From the NCBI GenBank assembly GCA_947567625.1, contig CANONN010000015.1:1-63258 (forward strand): a stretch of 63,258 nt of DNA, read 5' to 3'. This DNA comes from an uncultured Roseburia sp. GTDB taxonomy: Bacteria > Bacillota > Clostridia > Lachnospirales > Lachnospiraceae. A program made the translations under genes and the position numbers. Each line of letters opens with the position of its first letter. Positions within the stretch are counted from its first letter, which is position 1. Below are positions 26,581 to 36,170 of this stretch, piece by piece. The notes beneath the pieces are model-generated. The model searched no databases. It was not told the origin of the DNA and was given only the letters and a program-made list of their open reading frames with translations.

Positions 26581-28998
26581 ATGAATACATCGTTGAAATG
26601 GATCAAAGATTTAGTGCCGGGGCTTAGCTGTACCCCGCAGGAATATATGGATGCCATGACGTTATCCGGGTCGAAGGTGGAAGGATACCGCTGTATGGAT
26701 GCGGATTTGGATAAGATTGTCATAGGACGGGTAGCGTCCGTCGAGCGCCATCCAGACGCGGACAAACTGGTGATCTGCCAGGTAGATATCGGTGAGAAAA
26801 CGATTCAGATCGTTACCGGCGCGCCCAATGTCGCGGAGGGCGCCAAGGTGCCTGTCGTGCTGGACGGCGGAAGGGTCGCGGGCGGCCATGACGGCAGTGT
26901 CACTCCGGGCGGCATTAAGATCAAAAAGGGAAAACTGCGCGGCGTCGAGTCGGACGGTATGATGTGTTCCATCGAGGAACTCGGGGCAAGCCGCGATATG
27001 TTTCCGCTGGCGCCGGAGGACGGGCTTTATCTGCTGCCGGAGGACGCGCCGGTGGGAGAGGACGCCGTCGCCTATCTTGGGCTGGATGATACGGTGGTGG
27101 AGTATGAGATCACCTCCAACCGCGTGGACTGCTTTTCCGTGCTCGGACTGGCGAGGGAAGCGGCGGCTACGTTCGGCAAAAAATTTGTGCCGCCGACCGT
27201 AAAAGAGACGGGAAATACGGAACGGGCTACCGATTATATCAAAGTGACGATTCAGGATCAGGATTTGTGTTCCCGGTATGTTGCCAGAGTCGTGAAAAAT
27301 ATCAAAATCGCGCCGTCGCCGGAGTGGATGCAGCGCAGGCTGCGCGCACAGGGGATTCGCCCGATCAACAATATTGTGGATATCACCAATTATGTTATGG
27401 AGGAGTACGGCCAGCCGATGCACGCCTACGATCTGGATACGATCGAGGGAAGAGAAATCATTGTGCGGCGCGCCGCAAAAGACGAGAAGTTTATTACGCT
27501 CGACGGGCAGGAGCGCGTGCTCGATGACAGTGTTTTGATGATCTGCGACGGCAAAAAGCCGGTCGGGATTGCGGGCATCATGGGCGGAGAAAACTCCATG
27601 ATCACGGACAGCGTGCAGACGATGCTGTTTGAGGCGGCATGCTTTGACGGCACGAATATCCGCCTGTCCTCCAAGAAAATCGGTATGCGCACGGACGCTT
27701 CCTCCAAGTTTGAAAAGGGGCTGGACCCCAATAACGCAATTGACGCGATCAACCGCGCCTGCCAGCTGATCGAGGAGCTTGGCGCGGGCGAGGTGGTCGG
27801 CGGAGTGGTGGATGTGTACGACAATGTCAAAGAGGGAAGACGCCTGCCGTTTGAGCCGGAGAAATATAACGCGCTTTTGGGGACGGATATCGCGAAGGAA
27901 ACCATGCTGTCGTATTTTGAGGCGCTTGATTTGGGCTATGACGAGGCGGCAAATGAAGTGCTGGTTCCCTCGTTCCGTCAGGATTTGGAATGTGACGCCG
28001 ATCTGGCGGAGGAGGTCGCAAGATTTTTCGGGTACGATAAGATTCCGACAACGCTGCCGAGCGGCGAGGCCACGACCGGCCAGCTTTCATTTAAGCTGCG
28101 CATCGAGGCGTTGGCGCGGGAGGCGGCCGAGTTCTGCGGATTTTCCCAGGGAATGACCTATTCGTTCGAGAGCCCGAAAGTGTTTGACAAGCTGCTTTTG
28201 CCAGAGGATTCACCGCTGCGCCAGGCGGTGGTGATCAGTAATCCGCTCGGCGAAGATTTTTCGATTATGCGCACGCTCCCGCTAAACGGTATGCTGACTT
28301 CGCTTTCCACCAATATGAACCGCAGGAATAAAAACGTGCGCCTGTATGAGCTGGGCAATATCTATCTGCCGCATCAGATACCGGTCACGGAGCTGCCCGA
28401 AGAGCGTATGCAGTTTACGCTCGGCATGTACGGCGATGGCGATTTCTATACGATGAAAGGCGTCGTGGAGGAGTTTTTGTATAAAGTCGGGATGCGCCGG
28501 AAAGCGGCGTATGATCCCAATGCCGGCAGGCCGTTTTTGCACCCGGGCCGGCAGGCCAATATTGTTTACGACGGAGACGTCATCGGTTATCTCGGAGAGG
28601 TTCACCCGCTGGCTGCTTCCAAGTACGATATGAAAGAACGCGTTTATGTGGCTGTGATTGATATGCCAAAGATCGTTTCGCAGGCCACGTTTGATTACAA
28701 GTACAGCGGCATCGCCAAGTTCCCGGCGGCCACCCGCGACATTTCCATGATTGTGCCAAAGAGCGTGCTGGCCGGGGATATCGAAAAGGTATTTGACAAA
28801 AAAGGCGGCAGGCTCTTAGAGAGCTATGCGCTGTTTGATATCTATGAAGGGGCGCAGATTAAGCCGGGCTACAAATCGCTGGCATATTCGCTCTCTTTCC
28901 GCGCGGACGACAGAAATTTGGAGGACGCCGATATCACGGCAGCCATGGACAAAATTGTAAAAGCGCTTGAGGCTATGGACGTAGAGCTGCGCAAGTAG
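26581..28998 (+). CDS. pheT: Phenylalanine-tRNA ligase beta subunit
   Basis: Partner of PheS, with tRNA-binding and editing functions. It is 805 aa, the usual length. An N-terminal tRNA-binding EMAP/OB domain (about residues 40-150) contains [16 protein letters not shown]3/B4 editing and B5 domains follow, and a C-terminal ferredoxin-fold anticodon-binding domain starts around [16 protein letters not shown] at 26581 (MNTSLKW) fits AAGGAG at 26564-26569 better than the GTG at 26572. It lies 20 bases after pheS. Confidence 0.96.
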   Translation: MNTSLKWIKDLVPGLSCTPQEYMDAMTLSGSKVEGYRCMDADLDKIVIGRVASVERHPDADKLVICQVDIGEKTIQIVTGAPNVAEGAKVPVVLDGGRVAGGHDGSVTPGGIKIKKGKLRGVESDGMMCSIEELGASRDMFPLAPEDGLYLLPEDAPVGEDAVAYLGLDDTVVEYEITSNRVDCFSVLGLAREAAATFGKKFVPPTVKETGNTERATDYIKVTIQDQDLCSRYVARVVKNIKIAPSPEWMQRRLRAQGIRPINNIVDITNYVMEEYGQPMHAYDLDTIEGREIIVRRAAKDEKFITLDGQERVLDDSVLMICDGKKPVGIAGIMGGENSMITDSVQTMLFEAACFDGTNIRLSSKKIGMRTDASSKFEKGLDPNNAIDAINRACQLIEELGAGEVVGGVVDVYDNVKEGRRLPFEPEKYNALLGTDIAKETMLSYFEALDLGYDEAANEVLVPSFRQDLECDADLAEEVARFFGYDKIPTTLPSGEATTGQLSFKLRIEALAREAAEFCGFSQGMTYSFESPKVFDKLLLPEDSPLRQAVVISNPLGEDFSIMRTLPLNGMLTSLSTNMNRRNKNVRLYELGNIYLPHQIPVTELPEERMQFTLGMYGDGDFYTMKGVVEEFLYKVGMRRKAAYDPNAGRPFLHPGRQANIVYDGDVIGYLGEVHPLAASKYDMKERVYVAVIDMPKIVSQATFDYKYSGIAKFPAATRDISMIVPKSVLAGDIEKVFDKKGGRLLESYALFDIYEGAQIKPGYKSLAYSLSFRADDRNLEDADITAAMDKIVKALEAMDVELRK

Positions 28999-29018
28999 GT
29001 AGAAAGGCTGATTGCGAT

Positions 29019-30047
29019 ATGATGGACGTAAAAGATTTTTATTATGAGCTGCCCCAGGAGCTGATCGCGCAGGACCCGCTCGAAGATCGGAGCAGTTCCC
29101 GCCTGATGGTTCTGGATAGGGAGACGGGGGCAGTGGAACATCACATTTTTAGGGATATCATGGATTATCTGAATCCGGGGGACTGTCTGGTGTTAAATAA
29201 CACAAAGGTGATTCCGGCCCGTCTTTACGGCGTCAAGGAGGGGACGCTCGCCAACATAGAGATACTTTTGCTGAAACGGAAAGAAAACGATATCTGGGAG
29301 ACGCTGGTAAAGCCCGGGAAAAAATGCAGGCCGGGGACAACGATTGTCTTCGGCGACGGCCTTTTGACCGGAGAAATCCTGGAGGTGATGGAGGATGGCA
29401 ACCGTCTGATACAGTTTCACTATGAAGGCATTTTTGAGGAAATCCTTGACCGTTTCGGGCAAATGCCGCTGCCGCCCTATATCACGCACAAGCTTTTAGA
29501 CAAAAACCGCTATCAGACGGTCTATGCCAAGCATGACGGTTCGGCGGCCGCCCCCACGGCAGGGCTTCATTTTACGCCGGAGCTGCTTGCGGCTCTGCGA
29601 AAGAAAGGCGTAGAGATCGCGGAAGTTACCCTTCATGTAGGGCTTGGCACGTTCCGTCCGGTCAAGGAGCGGGACGTGCTCAAACACCACATGCACGCGG
29701 AATATTACAGCATCGGCCAGCAGGCGGCCGATGTGATCAACCGCACGAAAAAGGCGGGACGCCGGGTTGTCGCCGTCGGCACTACGAGTACCAGGACCTT
29801 GGAGTCCGCCGCAGACGACGAGGGCTTTTTGAGCCAGTCGAGCGGGTGGACGGATATCTTTATCTACCCGGGTTATCGCTTCAAGGTGATCGACGCACTC
29901 ATCACGAACTTTCATCTGCCGGAGTCGACGCTGGTGATGTTAGTGTCTGCGCTCGCGGGCAGAGAGCATGTGCTTGCGGCTTACGAGACGGCTGTGCGGG
30001 AGCGTTATCGGTTTTTCAGTTTTGGAGATGCGATGCTTATTAAATAA
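29019..30047 (+). CDS. queA: S-adenosylmethionine:tRNA ribosyltransferase-isomerase QueA
   Basis: Transfers the ribosyl part of SAM to preQ1 at tRNA position 34, forming epoxyqueuosine. It is 342 aa, standard. Signatures include [24 protein letters not shown] at the N-terminus, [11 protein letters not shown], and [11 protein letters not shown]. The start is ATG at 29019 or 29022. It lies 20 bases after pheT, so it is probably in the T-box controlled transcript. Other queuosine genes are not in the window. Confidence 0.95.
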   Translation: MMDVKDFYYELPQELIAQDPLEDRSSSRLMVLDRETGAVEHHIFRDIMDYLNPGDCLVLNNTKVIPARLYGVKEGTLANIEILLLKRKENDIWETLVKPGKKCRPGTTIVFGDGLLTGEILEVMEDGNRLIQFHYEGIFEEILDRFGQMPLPPYITHKLLDKNRYQTVYAKHDGSAAAPTAGLHFTPELLAALRKKGVEIAEVTLHVGLGTFRPVKERDVLKHHMHAEYYSIGQQAADVINRTKKAGRRVVAVGTTSTRTLESAADDEGFLSQSSGWTDIFIYPGYRFKVIDALITNFHLPESTLVMLVSALAGREHVLAAYETAVRERYRFFSFGDAMLIK

Positions 30048-30062
30048 AAAACGGAGATGCTT

Positions 30063-30401
30063 ATGGAAGAGAAGAGGAGACACAAACGGCTGGATTTGGA
30101 CGTGTCGGTCCAGCTCGAAAGACTGGATGAAAACGGCATTACGACGCTGAAATACCTTCATGTAGATGTGACCGACATATCGCGCAGCGGCCTTGGCTTT
30201 ACGGCAAAAAAGCTTCTGGAAGTCGGCACATATTATGATACCAGGATTCAGATTTGGACGGGGGAGGTGGTGGACGCCGTGGTGGAAATCGTCCGCAGGA
30301 ACGAGTGCGGCGACGATTTCCAGTATGGGAGCGTCTTTATCGGCATGTCCACGACAGATGCCTTAAAGATTGATATTTATCAGATTTTTAATGATATCTG
30401 A
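30063..30401 (+). CDS. PilZ-domain protein
   Basis: A 112-aa stand-alone PilZ domain, a cyclic-di-GMP receptor. The N-terminal RRHKRLDLD motif (about residues 5-13) matches RxxxR, and DISRSGLGFTAKK (about 41-53) matches D/NxSxxG. The start at 30063 is preferred because CGGAG at 30051-30055 lies 7 bases upstream; ATG at 30057 would be too close. It follows queA by 15 bases. Its end abuts the converging tyrA. Confidence 0.85.
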   Translation: MEEKRRHKRLDLDVSVQLERLDENGITTLKYLHVDVTDISRSGLGFTAKKLLEVGTYYDTRIQIWTGEVVDAVVEIVRRNECGDDFQYGSVFIGMSTTDALKIDIYQIFNDI

Positions 30402-31499
30402 TCAATGCTCATAGATCACATAGTGATGTTTTTGCAGCAGGGCGACGGCGGCCTGCAATGATTTTTCGTCATACATTTCTAACCGCAGCACGCCGTCCCT
30501 GTATTCACGGTTGTGTATAATCCCGATATTCTTGATGCTCAGATGGTTGCTCGCAAGGATTGTGGCAACCGTGGCAATCCCGCCCGCTTCGTCGAGCAAA
30601 TCCAAATACAATTCATAGACTTGTTTGAGGGCGCCTTTTGGCGGAATGGTGATGGAATCCCTGTATTCTTTGGCGTTTGAAAAGGCTCTCAAAAGCGCGT
30701 TGCTGTCGGAATGTTCGATATCTGCCCGGATGCTTTGGAAAAGTCCGGTAAAGGCGTCCATCAGCTTTAAGAGCTGCGTCTTGTTGGACAGGCAGATGTT
30801 TTCCCACATCACCGGGGAGGAGGAGGCAATGCGTGTGATATCTCGAAAGCCTCCGGCCGCGATCAGCTTCATCGTTCCATTTTCATCATCCGATGCCTGA
30901 ATGAGATTTACAAGGCTGTAGGCGATGATATGCGGCAGATGGCTGATGGCGGCTGTCGCGTAATCGTGCGTCTCATAATCTAAGACAAGCGGGATTGCGC
31001 CCAGAGCCTGTACCAGATCGCGGAACGTATGGACAGCCGCTTCGCTGGTTTTTGACGTGGGCGTGATGACATAGTAAGCATTTTCCAGCAAATATTCGCT
31101 GGCGTTTTCAAGGCCCGTTTTCTCGGAGCCCGCCATCGGATGCCCGCCGATAAAGTTGGCCTCCAGCTTCAGTTCTTCGACGGCGCGGTGTATATCGGTC
31201 TTGACGCTGCCCACGTCCGTGATCATACAGTGAGGGCTGATATGTCCTTTGAGCTGTCTTAAATATTCGATATTTTTCTGCACCGGCGTACATAAAAAAA
31301 TATAGTCGCAATCATAAAAATCCTCGATCTCGCAGAGCGCCGTATTTTCTATGAGCGCCAGATCATGCGCCAGCGTGACGGTTTTGAGATGGGACGCCGT
31401 CGCGATGATGTGAAGATCGGGATATAGCTGTTTCAATTTCTTGGCGATCGAGCCGCCGATTAAGCCGAGTCCGATAAAACCAATTTTCCTGGGATGCAT
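30402..31499 (-). CDS. tyrA: Prephenate dehydrogenase with ACT domain
   Basis: Oxidises prephenate to 4-hydroxyphenylpyruvate in tyrosine synthesis. It is 365 aa. The N-terminal Rossmann domain starts IGFIGLGLIGGSIAKKL. The catalytic His region is ITDVGSVKTDI followed by FIGGHPMAGSEKTG, and ATAAISHLPHIIAYSL follows. An ACT domain (about residues 295-362) is C-terminal and would give tyrosine feedback control. AGGAGA precedes the ATG. It converges on the PilZ gene with no gap between the stops. Confidence 0.94.
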   Translation of the reverse strand: MHPRKIGFIGLGLIGGSIAKKLKQLYPDLHIIATASHLKTVTLAHDLALIENTALCEIEDFYDCDYIFLCTPVQKNIEYLRQLKGHISPHCMITDVGSVKTDIHRAVEELKLEANFIGGHPMAGSEKTGLENASEYLLENAYYVITPTSKTSEAAVHTFRDLVQALGAIPLVLDYETHDYATAAISHLPHIIAYSLVNLIQASDDENGTMKLIAAGGFRDITRIASSSPVMWENICLSNKTQLLKLMDAFTGLFQSIRADIEHSDSNALLRAFSNAKEYRDSITIPPKGALKQVYELYLDLLDEAGGIATVATILASNHLSIKNIGIIHNREYRDGVLRLEMYDEKSLQAAVALLQKHHYVIYEH

Positions 31500-31537
31500 A
31501 AATGTGATCTCCTGTCCGAATAATCTTATATAAAGAT

Positions 31538-31566
31538 ATCATAAATTTTTTTGAGAGGAAAATCAA
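31538..31566 (-). promoter_or_regulatory. Promoter of tyrA
   Basis: On the minus strand, TTGATT (31566-31561), 17-base spacer and TATGAT (31543-31538), about 40 bases before the start codon. Confidence 0.6.
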
Positions 31567-31651
31567 CCGTATTCGTCATTTGTGTACAAAATGTGAATAA
31601 TATGTAAATATAACGAAAAATTGGCAATAAAAAGTTCCAAAAACATACATA

Positions 31652-31680
31652 TTGTATAAACATTCAGGTGATACTATAAT
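31652..31680 (+). promoter_or_regulatory. Promoter of the secreted repeat protein
   Basis: TTGTAT (31652-31657), 17-base spacer and a perfect TATAAT (31675-31680), about 95 bases before the TTG start. Confidence 0.6.
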
Positions 31681-31774
31681 ATAAATTAGCAATATTATAT
31701 AAAAAACCGCTAAATAACAGATACTATTTTATCTTTTATCACAAATATATCTGATTGAGTCGGAGGGGTGTCAT

Positions 31775-33064
31775 TTGAAGAAGAAAAAAGTGATCATCGC
31801 CATGCTGTTTATTGCCGTGCTGTTTATCGCCGATTCCCGCTTTGCGGACGCCAAGATGCTTTCCGGTACAAATTCTTTGCAGATTGTGGAGGAGGCGCGT
31901 TCCCGTGGAGAAGAGGGTCATCATATTGTCTACGCGTTAAACGGCGGCGTCAATCACAGTGATAATCCCGGCGTGCTGACGGATGAGCAGCTTCCGGTCA
32001 CCCTGAAAGTGCCAACGCGCGAAGGGTATAATTTTGCCGGCTGGTATCGGGAAAGCAATTACAAAAACAAGATTACGACGATAGACGTTGACAATGCAGA
32101 TCATATGGCGCTGTTTGCGAAATGGACAAAAGCCATCGACCCCGAAGAGAATGTGGCGTTCTATTCCTATAAGACGTCCTCTAAGATCGACGGCAATCAA
32201 AAAAAGCTGACCGAGTGTTCCTATCGTTTTGTGGAAGAGCTTCAGATACCGGGGATGCCGGCTACGAGGGAAAATGACTATATCAATCACATCATAGACA
32301 GTGAGAATCCGTGTTTTCAGGGGCTGTGTTTTACGGAGGAGTTGATTTTGATGACCGCCTATGCGGAGGAGAAGGAGGAGCACGGTTCGTTGTTGATCTT
32401 TGACCGGGACAGCGGGACCTATCTGGCTACTCTGGGGATGAAAAAGAACAGCCACCTGGGCGGGCTTGCATATGACGGGGAAAATATTTGGATTTGTCAT
32501 TCCGATTCCGATACGCTGGAGCGGATATCCTACGAGTATTTGCTGATGATCGCGGCGTCTGCCCAGGGCAGTACGATCGACGCCTCCACTATGCTGGTAG
32601 AGTACGATCTGAAGAACCGGCCGTCCTGTATCACCTGTTACGGCGGGCGCATCTGGGTGGCGACCTATGACAGAAGGCATCACACGAGGCTGTATTCCTA
32701 CAGCTATAACGGCAGACTGGACCGCCTCACGGTGATGACGAGTTACCGGCTTCCGAGCAAAGTGCAGGGGATTGCCTTTGATGAGAATGGGAGAGTCTAC
32801 CTGAGCACTTCATTTGGAAGAAGTAATTCTTCCTATCTGAAGATGTACCGTTCTTTGATCCGGCTTGACAAAGAGCCGGATAAACCGGCTCACAAGATAG
32901 AGATGCCGCCCTGCTCAGAAGAGATTGTGTTCTGGAACGATCATCTCTATGTACTGTTTGAGTCGGCAAGCAAAAAATATTTTGAAGGGACAGACGGAAA
33001 CGGACGCTGCGTTTCTCCGATTGATAAAATACTGGAACTGGAGACTGCGTCTGTCTGGGAATAA
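31775..33064 (+). CDS. Secreted protein with InlB-type repeat
   Basis: A 429-aa protein with a signal peptide (KKKKVIIAMLFIAVLFIADSR, cleavage probably after FADA). Residues about 49-114 form one Listeria-Bacteroides/InlB B-type repeat (YALNGGVNHSDN...REGYNFAGWYRESNYKNKITT...ALFAKWTK). The rest (about 150-425) has recurring beta-strand segments such as LGGLAYDGENIWICH, ITCYGGRIWVATYD and QGIAFDENGRVYLSTS, suggesting a beta-propeller. The start is TTG at 31775, 8 bases after GGAGG; no ATG fits. No LPXTG or second membrane segment is present, so it is probably released or wall-associated. Target unknown. Confidence 0.75.
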   Translation: MKKKKVIIAMLFIAVLFIADSRFADAKMLSGTNSLQIVEEARSRGEEGHHIVYALNGGVNHSDNPGVLTDEQLPVTLKVPTREGYNFAGWYRESNYKNKITTIDVDNADHMALFAKWTKAIDPEENVAFYSYKTSSKIDGNQKKLTECSYRFVEELQIPGMPATRENDYINHIIDSENPCFQGLCFTEELILMTAYAEEKEEHGSLLIFDRDSGTYLATLGMKKNSHLGGLAYDGENIWICHSDSDTLERISYEYLLMIAASAQGSTIDASTMLVEYDLKNRPSCITCYGGRIWVATYDRRHHTRLYSYSYNGRLDRLTVMTSYRLPSKVQGIAFDENGRVYLSTSFGRSNSSYLKMYRSLIRLDKEPDKPAHKIEMPPCSEEIVFWNDHLYVLFESASKKYFEGTDGNGRCVSPIDKILELETASVWE

Positions 33065-33092
33065 GCGCGGGCGTCTGCGTGATTACTGCTGA

Positions 33093-33190
33093 CGGCTGCG
33101 CATTATTTGCGCCATTTTATTTCTGTTGGCGGCTGCGCGTCAATTGCGCCATCTTATTTCTGTTGGCGGCTGCGCATCATTTGAACGATT
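33093..33190 (-). repeat. Triplicated 3' end of the 93-aa gene
   Basis: The word CGGCTGCGC recurs at 33093, 33130 and 33167, a period of exactly 37 bp. On the minus strand the gene end encodes MRSRQQK then TAA. Just downstream the same tail occurs twice more as MAQLTRSRQQK-stop and MAQIMRSRQQ-stop. The last codons and stop of the gene have therefore been copied in tandem. Confidence 0.8.
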
Positions 33191-33435
33191 TTGTCAGCTT
33201 TGGCGGCCTCCTCCGGCGTCATGTTCTGCTTTAGGATGTTGATGAGCAGGTCGGTCTCATTGTTTGAGAACTGTATATTTTTCGATTGCGCAGAGTTGAT
33301 AAAGGACAGCAGAAACGGCATCATTTCCTGCATGGAGTTTGGCTTTTTGCTGTTAGCGAAGTTCATCAAAAATTGCAGCTTTTCCGGCGACATGTTTTGA
33401 AGCATTGGATTGTTATCAAATAGATTCTGATTCAT
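33154..33435 (-). CDS. Conserved small protein of unknown function
   Basis: A 93-aa soluble, helix-rich protein beginning MNQNLFDNNPMLQNMSPEKLQFL and ending with QNMTPEEAAKADKIVQMMRSRQQK. I do not recognise a domain. Its ATG overlaps the stop of the upstream gene by four bases (ATGA), so the two are translationally coupled. The two MSPEKL/MTPEEA segments could be a weak internal repeat. Confidence 0.7.
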   Translation of the reverse strand: MNQNLFDNNPMLQNMSPEKLQFLMNFANSKKPNSMQEMMPFLLSFINSAQSKNIQFSNNETDLLINILKQNMTPEEAAKADKIVQMMRSRQQK

Positions 33436-33755
33436 GAGAAGTCCCTCCAGGTTTCGAGCATTGAGAATACGTTGACAAACATATCTAAAGTTTCAAGTTC
33501 CTTTGACGTGCAGAATGGCCGCAGAGCATTGAGCATCCCCGGCAGATTGCTCTCGTTCTCCTCGACGGAGCACATTGAGAGCACCTTATCCTCCTGCGAA
33601 AACAGTACGGCGGTGTTTTGCAGCTCCATATATTTGACGAGAATGGCGAACTGGCGTTTCTGGTTTCCTTTCATATAGGGGATCGCCGTTTTTAGCATTT
33701 GCAGTTCCCTTGTGTGTGTCATATTGTCAAAAGGGGTAAGTTGATGATCATCCAT
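33432..33755 (-). CDS. Conserved protein of unknown function, coupled to the next gene
   Basis: A 107-aa acidic, helical protein (MDDHQLTPFDNMTHTRELQMLKT...). The start at 33755 follows AAAAAGG by about 8 bases. I do not recognise the family; no membrane segment or signal is seen. It overlaps the 93-aa gene by four bases, so the products probably act together. Confidence 0.65.
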   Translation of the reverse strand: MDDHQLTPFDNMTHTRELQMLKTAIPYMKGNQKRQFAILVKYMELQNTAVLFSQEDKVLSMCSVEENESNLPGMLNALRPFCTSKELETLDMFVNVFSMLETWRDFS

Positions 33756-33850
33756 GAGATTTTGCCTTTTTTCTTTATCATATGATAGGAAAAGCCGCAT
33801 TATTACAGCTTTTGCATATTATGGTAGGGGAATGGAAGGAGGAAGCAAAT

Positions 33851-34009
33851 ATGCTTGTGGTCGATGGCAACAGCGTCTATGAGATTGACGAAGAGTGTAT
33901 CAAAAACAGAACGGTTTCCAGCAGATGTGAGCTGCCGAACGAATGGCTGCCACATGCTCCTGCGAACAATCGGATGACGGAGAAAAACGAAACCCAAAAT
34001 AAAAAATAA
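33851..34009 (+). CDS. Small protein of unknown function
   Basis: A 52-aa protein starting MLVVDGNSVYEIDEEC. GGAGGAAG (33837-33844) lies 6 bases before the ATG at 33851, and a good terminator follows, so it is very likely a real gene although short. It diverges from the two-gene unit on the other strand. The single Cys-rich-like pattern EECIKNR and RCELP contains two cysteines. Function unknown. Confidence 0.65.
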   Translation: MLVVDGNSVYEIDEECIKNRTVSSRCELPNEWLPHAPANNRMTEKNETQNKK

Positions 34010-34037
34010 ACGTTTGACTGTTATATATAGATACAAA

Positions 34038-34068
34038 CAAAAAGAGTGGAATCTCCACTCTTTTTGCT
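34038..34068 (+). terminator. Terminator after the 52-aa gene
   Basis: AAAAGAGTGGA pairs with TCCACTCTTTT around an ATC loop, with flanking A and T runs. Confidence 0.8.
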
Positions 34069-34184
34069 TGCAGGATGTTTCACCTGTCCGACGGTTGAAA
34101 TACCAGTTTCAGTTCCCGGAAGCGCAGTGTCTTCCGGGAATTTTATGTTATGTGAAAGGGAAAGGTGAATGGTCTGTCAGCAGA

Positions 34185-34439
34185 TTAGCATCCGCATCCG
34201 CAGCCGTTGCCGCCTAAGAAACCACCATTGCCGCAGCCAAATCCGTTGCCGCCGCAGCAGCACAGAAGCAGGATGATCCACAGGCAGTCATTGCCGCCGA
34301 AACCGTTACCGCCGCAGAAGCCGCCATTGCCGCCACAGCAGGAGAGTAAGAGGAGAATCCAGATAATAGAACAGCAGCTTCCTCCCTCGTTAGAACATCC
34401 ACATCCGCCACCACAATTTGTTGCTGCTAAATCACTCAT
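34185..34439 (-). CDS. Gly/Cys-rich small protein (chorion-like HCB type)
   Basis: An 84-aa protein with 16 cysteines and about a third glycine. Two hydrophobic stretches (SIIWILLLL and CLWIILLLCC) alternate with CGGNGGF/CGGNGF repeats, and the protein ends GCGCGC. Such proteins in Lachnospiraceae are annotated as chorion-class high-cysteine protein; their role is unknown. TTGGAGG lies 7 bases upstream of the ATG at 34439. The terminal cysteines suggest metal or disulfide chemistry, which is inference. Confidence 0.75.
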   Translation of the reverse strand: MSDLAATNCGGGCGCSNEGGSCCSIIWILLLLSCCGGNGGFCGGNGFGGNDCLWIILLLCCCGGNGFGCGNGGFLGGNGCGCGC

Positions 34440-34536
34440 GTAAAACCTCCAAGAAATTTTATTTACACTGTATCCTATGCGCGTGGGTCGAATGTGTGAA
34501 AAAATTTTTTAAAATTTATGGTGGGCAATATGATTC

Positions 34537-34565
34537 TTGACAGTTGTGAGAAAAATGGATACAAT
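34537..34565 (+). promoter_or_regulatory. Promoter of the Re-citrate-synthase-like gene
   Basis: TTGACA (34537-34542), 17-base spacer and TACAAT (34560-34565), a near-consensus promoter. The start point would be about 34572, about ten bases before the operator palindrome. Confidence 0.8.
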
Positions 34566-34582
34566 AAAAATTGCATAATATA

Positions 34583-34600
34583 ATAATTGTATACAATTAT
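34583..34600. promoter_or_regulatory. Palindromic operator, likely GntR site
   Basis: ATAATTGTATACAATTAT is a perfect 18-bp palindrome. TTGTATACAA-type centres are typical for FadR-subfamily GntR repressors, and a gene for such a regulator lies in the same operon (36171). It sits just after the predicted start point, where a repressor would block elongation. Confidence 0.7.
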
Positions 34601-34700
34601 ACAAAAGAGGCTAAGACGTTTTCTTGATCGTCCGTTCCTGCTGCCAGGCACCGTCTGGGCGGCAAACGGCGTTCTAACATGAAGAAAAGAGAGGTAACGT

Positions 34701-36089
34701 ATGAGAGAAGTTGTGATGAACCAAAAAACAAATTTACTTCAGTTGGAGGAGCACTTTTATCAATTGGCGGATGTGTCGGAGCCCAATGTTTTCCGAAATC
34801 TTTTTTCTTATGATGAGATACCAAAGATCGCGTTCAATGACAGAATCGTGCCGCACAATATGCCGGAGGAGATATGGATTACCGATACCACATTTCGCGA
34901 CGGCCAGCAGTCCAGGGCGCCTTACACTACGGAGCAGATTGTGACGATCTACGATTATTTGCACCGTCTGGGCGGTCCCAATGGCCTGATTCGCCAGAGC
35001 GAGTTCTTCTTATACAGCAAAAAGGACCGCGACGCCGTCTATAAGTGCTTAGAGCGCGGCTATCAATTTCCCGAGGTCACGAGCTGGATTCGCGCCACGA
35101 AGCAGGACTTTGCGCTGGCAAAGGAGATCGGACTGCGCGAAACGGGCATCCTCGTGAGCTGTTCCGATTACCACATTTTCTATAAGATGAAAAAGACCAG
35201 GCGCGAGGTTATGAATATGTATTTGGATGTCATCCGGGACTGTCTGGAGACCGGCATCAGCCCGCGTTGTCATCTCGAAGACATTACGCGTTCCGATATC
35301 TATGGCTTTGTGATTCCGTTTTGCCTGGAGCTGATGAAGCTGATGGAGGAGTACCGGATTCCGATTAAAATTCGCGCCTGCGATACCATGGGATACGGCG
35401 TCAATTTCCCGGGCGCCGTGATTCCGCGCAGCGTGCAGGGCATCATCTATGGCCTTACCACGCACGGCGGCGTGCCGTCGGAGCTGATCGAATGGCACGG
35501 GCACAATGATTTTTATAAGGCGGTCAGCAATTCGACGACCGCATGGCTCTACGGCGCCTGCGGCGTCAACTGCTCCCTGTTCGGCATCGGCGAGCGCACC
35601 GGGAATACGCCGCTCGAGGCGATGGTGTTTGAGTATGCGCAGCTAAAGGGCACGCTAAACGGCATGGACACAACGGTGATCACCGAGCTGGCCGAGTATT
35701 TTGAGCGTGATCTCGGCTATGTGCAGCCGAGCCGCACGCCGTTTGTCGGAAGCAATTTTAACGTCACACGCGCCGGGATACACGCGGACGGGCTGCTGAA
35801 AAACGAAGAAATTTATAATATTTTTGATACGGGCAAGTTTTTGAACCGGCCGCCGCTGGTGTCTGTCTCCAATACTTCCGGCCTTGCGGGCATCGCCCAC
35901 TGGATTAATTCCTATTATCATCTGCCAAAGGAAAAGTGGATCGATAAAAACAGTGCGCTGGTCAAGGAAATTAAGGATTGGGTCGATGAACAGTACGAAG
36001 AGGGGCGCGTGACGGTGCTGACCGATACGGAGCTGGTTGCACAGATTGATCAGTGCTGCCAAAAGCTTGGGGTATCTGTCATTTCGTAA
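34701..36089 (+). CDS. Re-citrate synthase-like protein (isopropylmalate/homocitrate synthase family)
   Basis: A 462-aa HMGL-like aldol-condensing enzyme. EEIWITDTTFRDGQQSRAPYT (about residues 56-76) starts the TIM barrel with the metal Asp. HLEDITRSD, IKIRACDTMGYG and EWHGHNDFYKA (metal His pair) follow, and the NVTRAGIHADGLLKNEEIYNIFDT region is also present. From memory it resembles the Re-citrate synthase of Clostridium kluyveri more than LeuA. Linkage to isocitrate dehydrogenase supports citrate rather than homocitrate as product. That assignment is inference; homocitrate synthase remains possible. GAGAGG precedes the ATG. Confidence 0.75.
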   Translation: MREVVMNQKTNLLQLEEHFYQLADVSEPNVFRNLFSYDEIPKIAFNDRIVPHNMPEEIWITDTTFRDGQQSRAPYTTEQIVTIYDYLHRLGGPNGLIRQSEFFLYSKKDRDAVYKCLERGYQFPEVTSWIRATKQDFALAKEIGLRETGILVSCSDYHIFYKMKKTRREVMNMYLDVIRDCLETGISPRCHLEDITRSDIYGFVIPFCLELMKLMEEYRIPIKIRACDTMGYGVNFPGAVIPRSVQGIIYGLTTHGGVPSELIEWHGHNDFYKAVSNSTTAWLYGACGVNCSLFGIGERTGNTPLEAMVFEYAQLKGTLNGMDTTVITELAEYFERDLGYVQPSRTPFVGSNFNVTRAGIHADGLLKNEEIYNIFDTGKFLNRPPLVSVSNTSGLAGIAHWINSYYHLPKEKWIDKNSALVKEIKDWVDEQYEEGRVTVLTDTELVAQIDQCCQKLGVSVIS

Positions 36090-36170
36090 TCAATGTGTAT
36101 AGGGATATGGCAGCAGCGGCAGGTAACGGAGCAGGGTAAGCTTTGCTGTGATATAAGAATGGAGATTTCA

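Noticed and set aside
34207-34443. Proline-rich frame on the plus strand
   Set aside because: It is the complement of the Gly/Cys-rich gene; the minus-strand gene has a good ribosome site and the expected composition.
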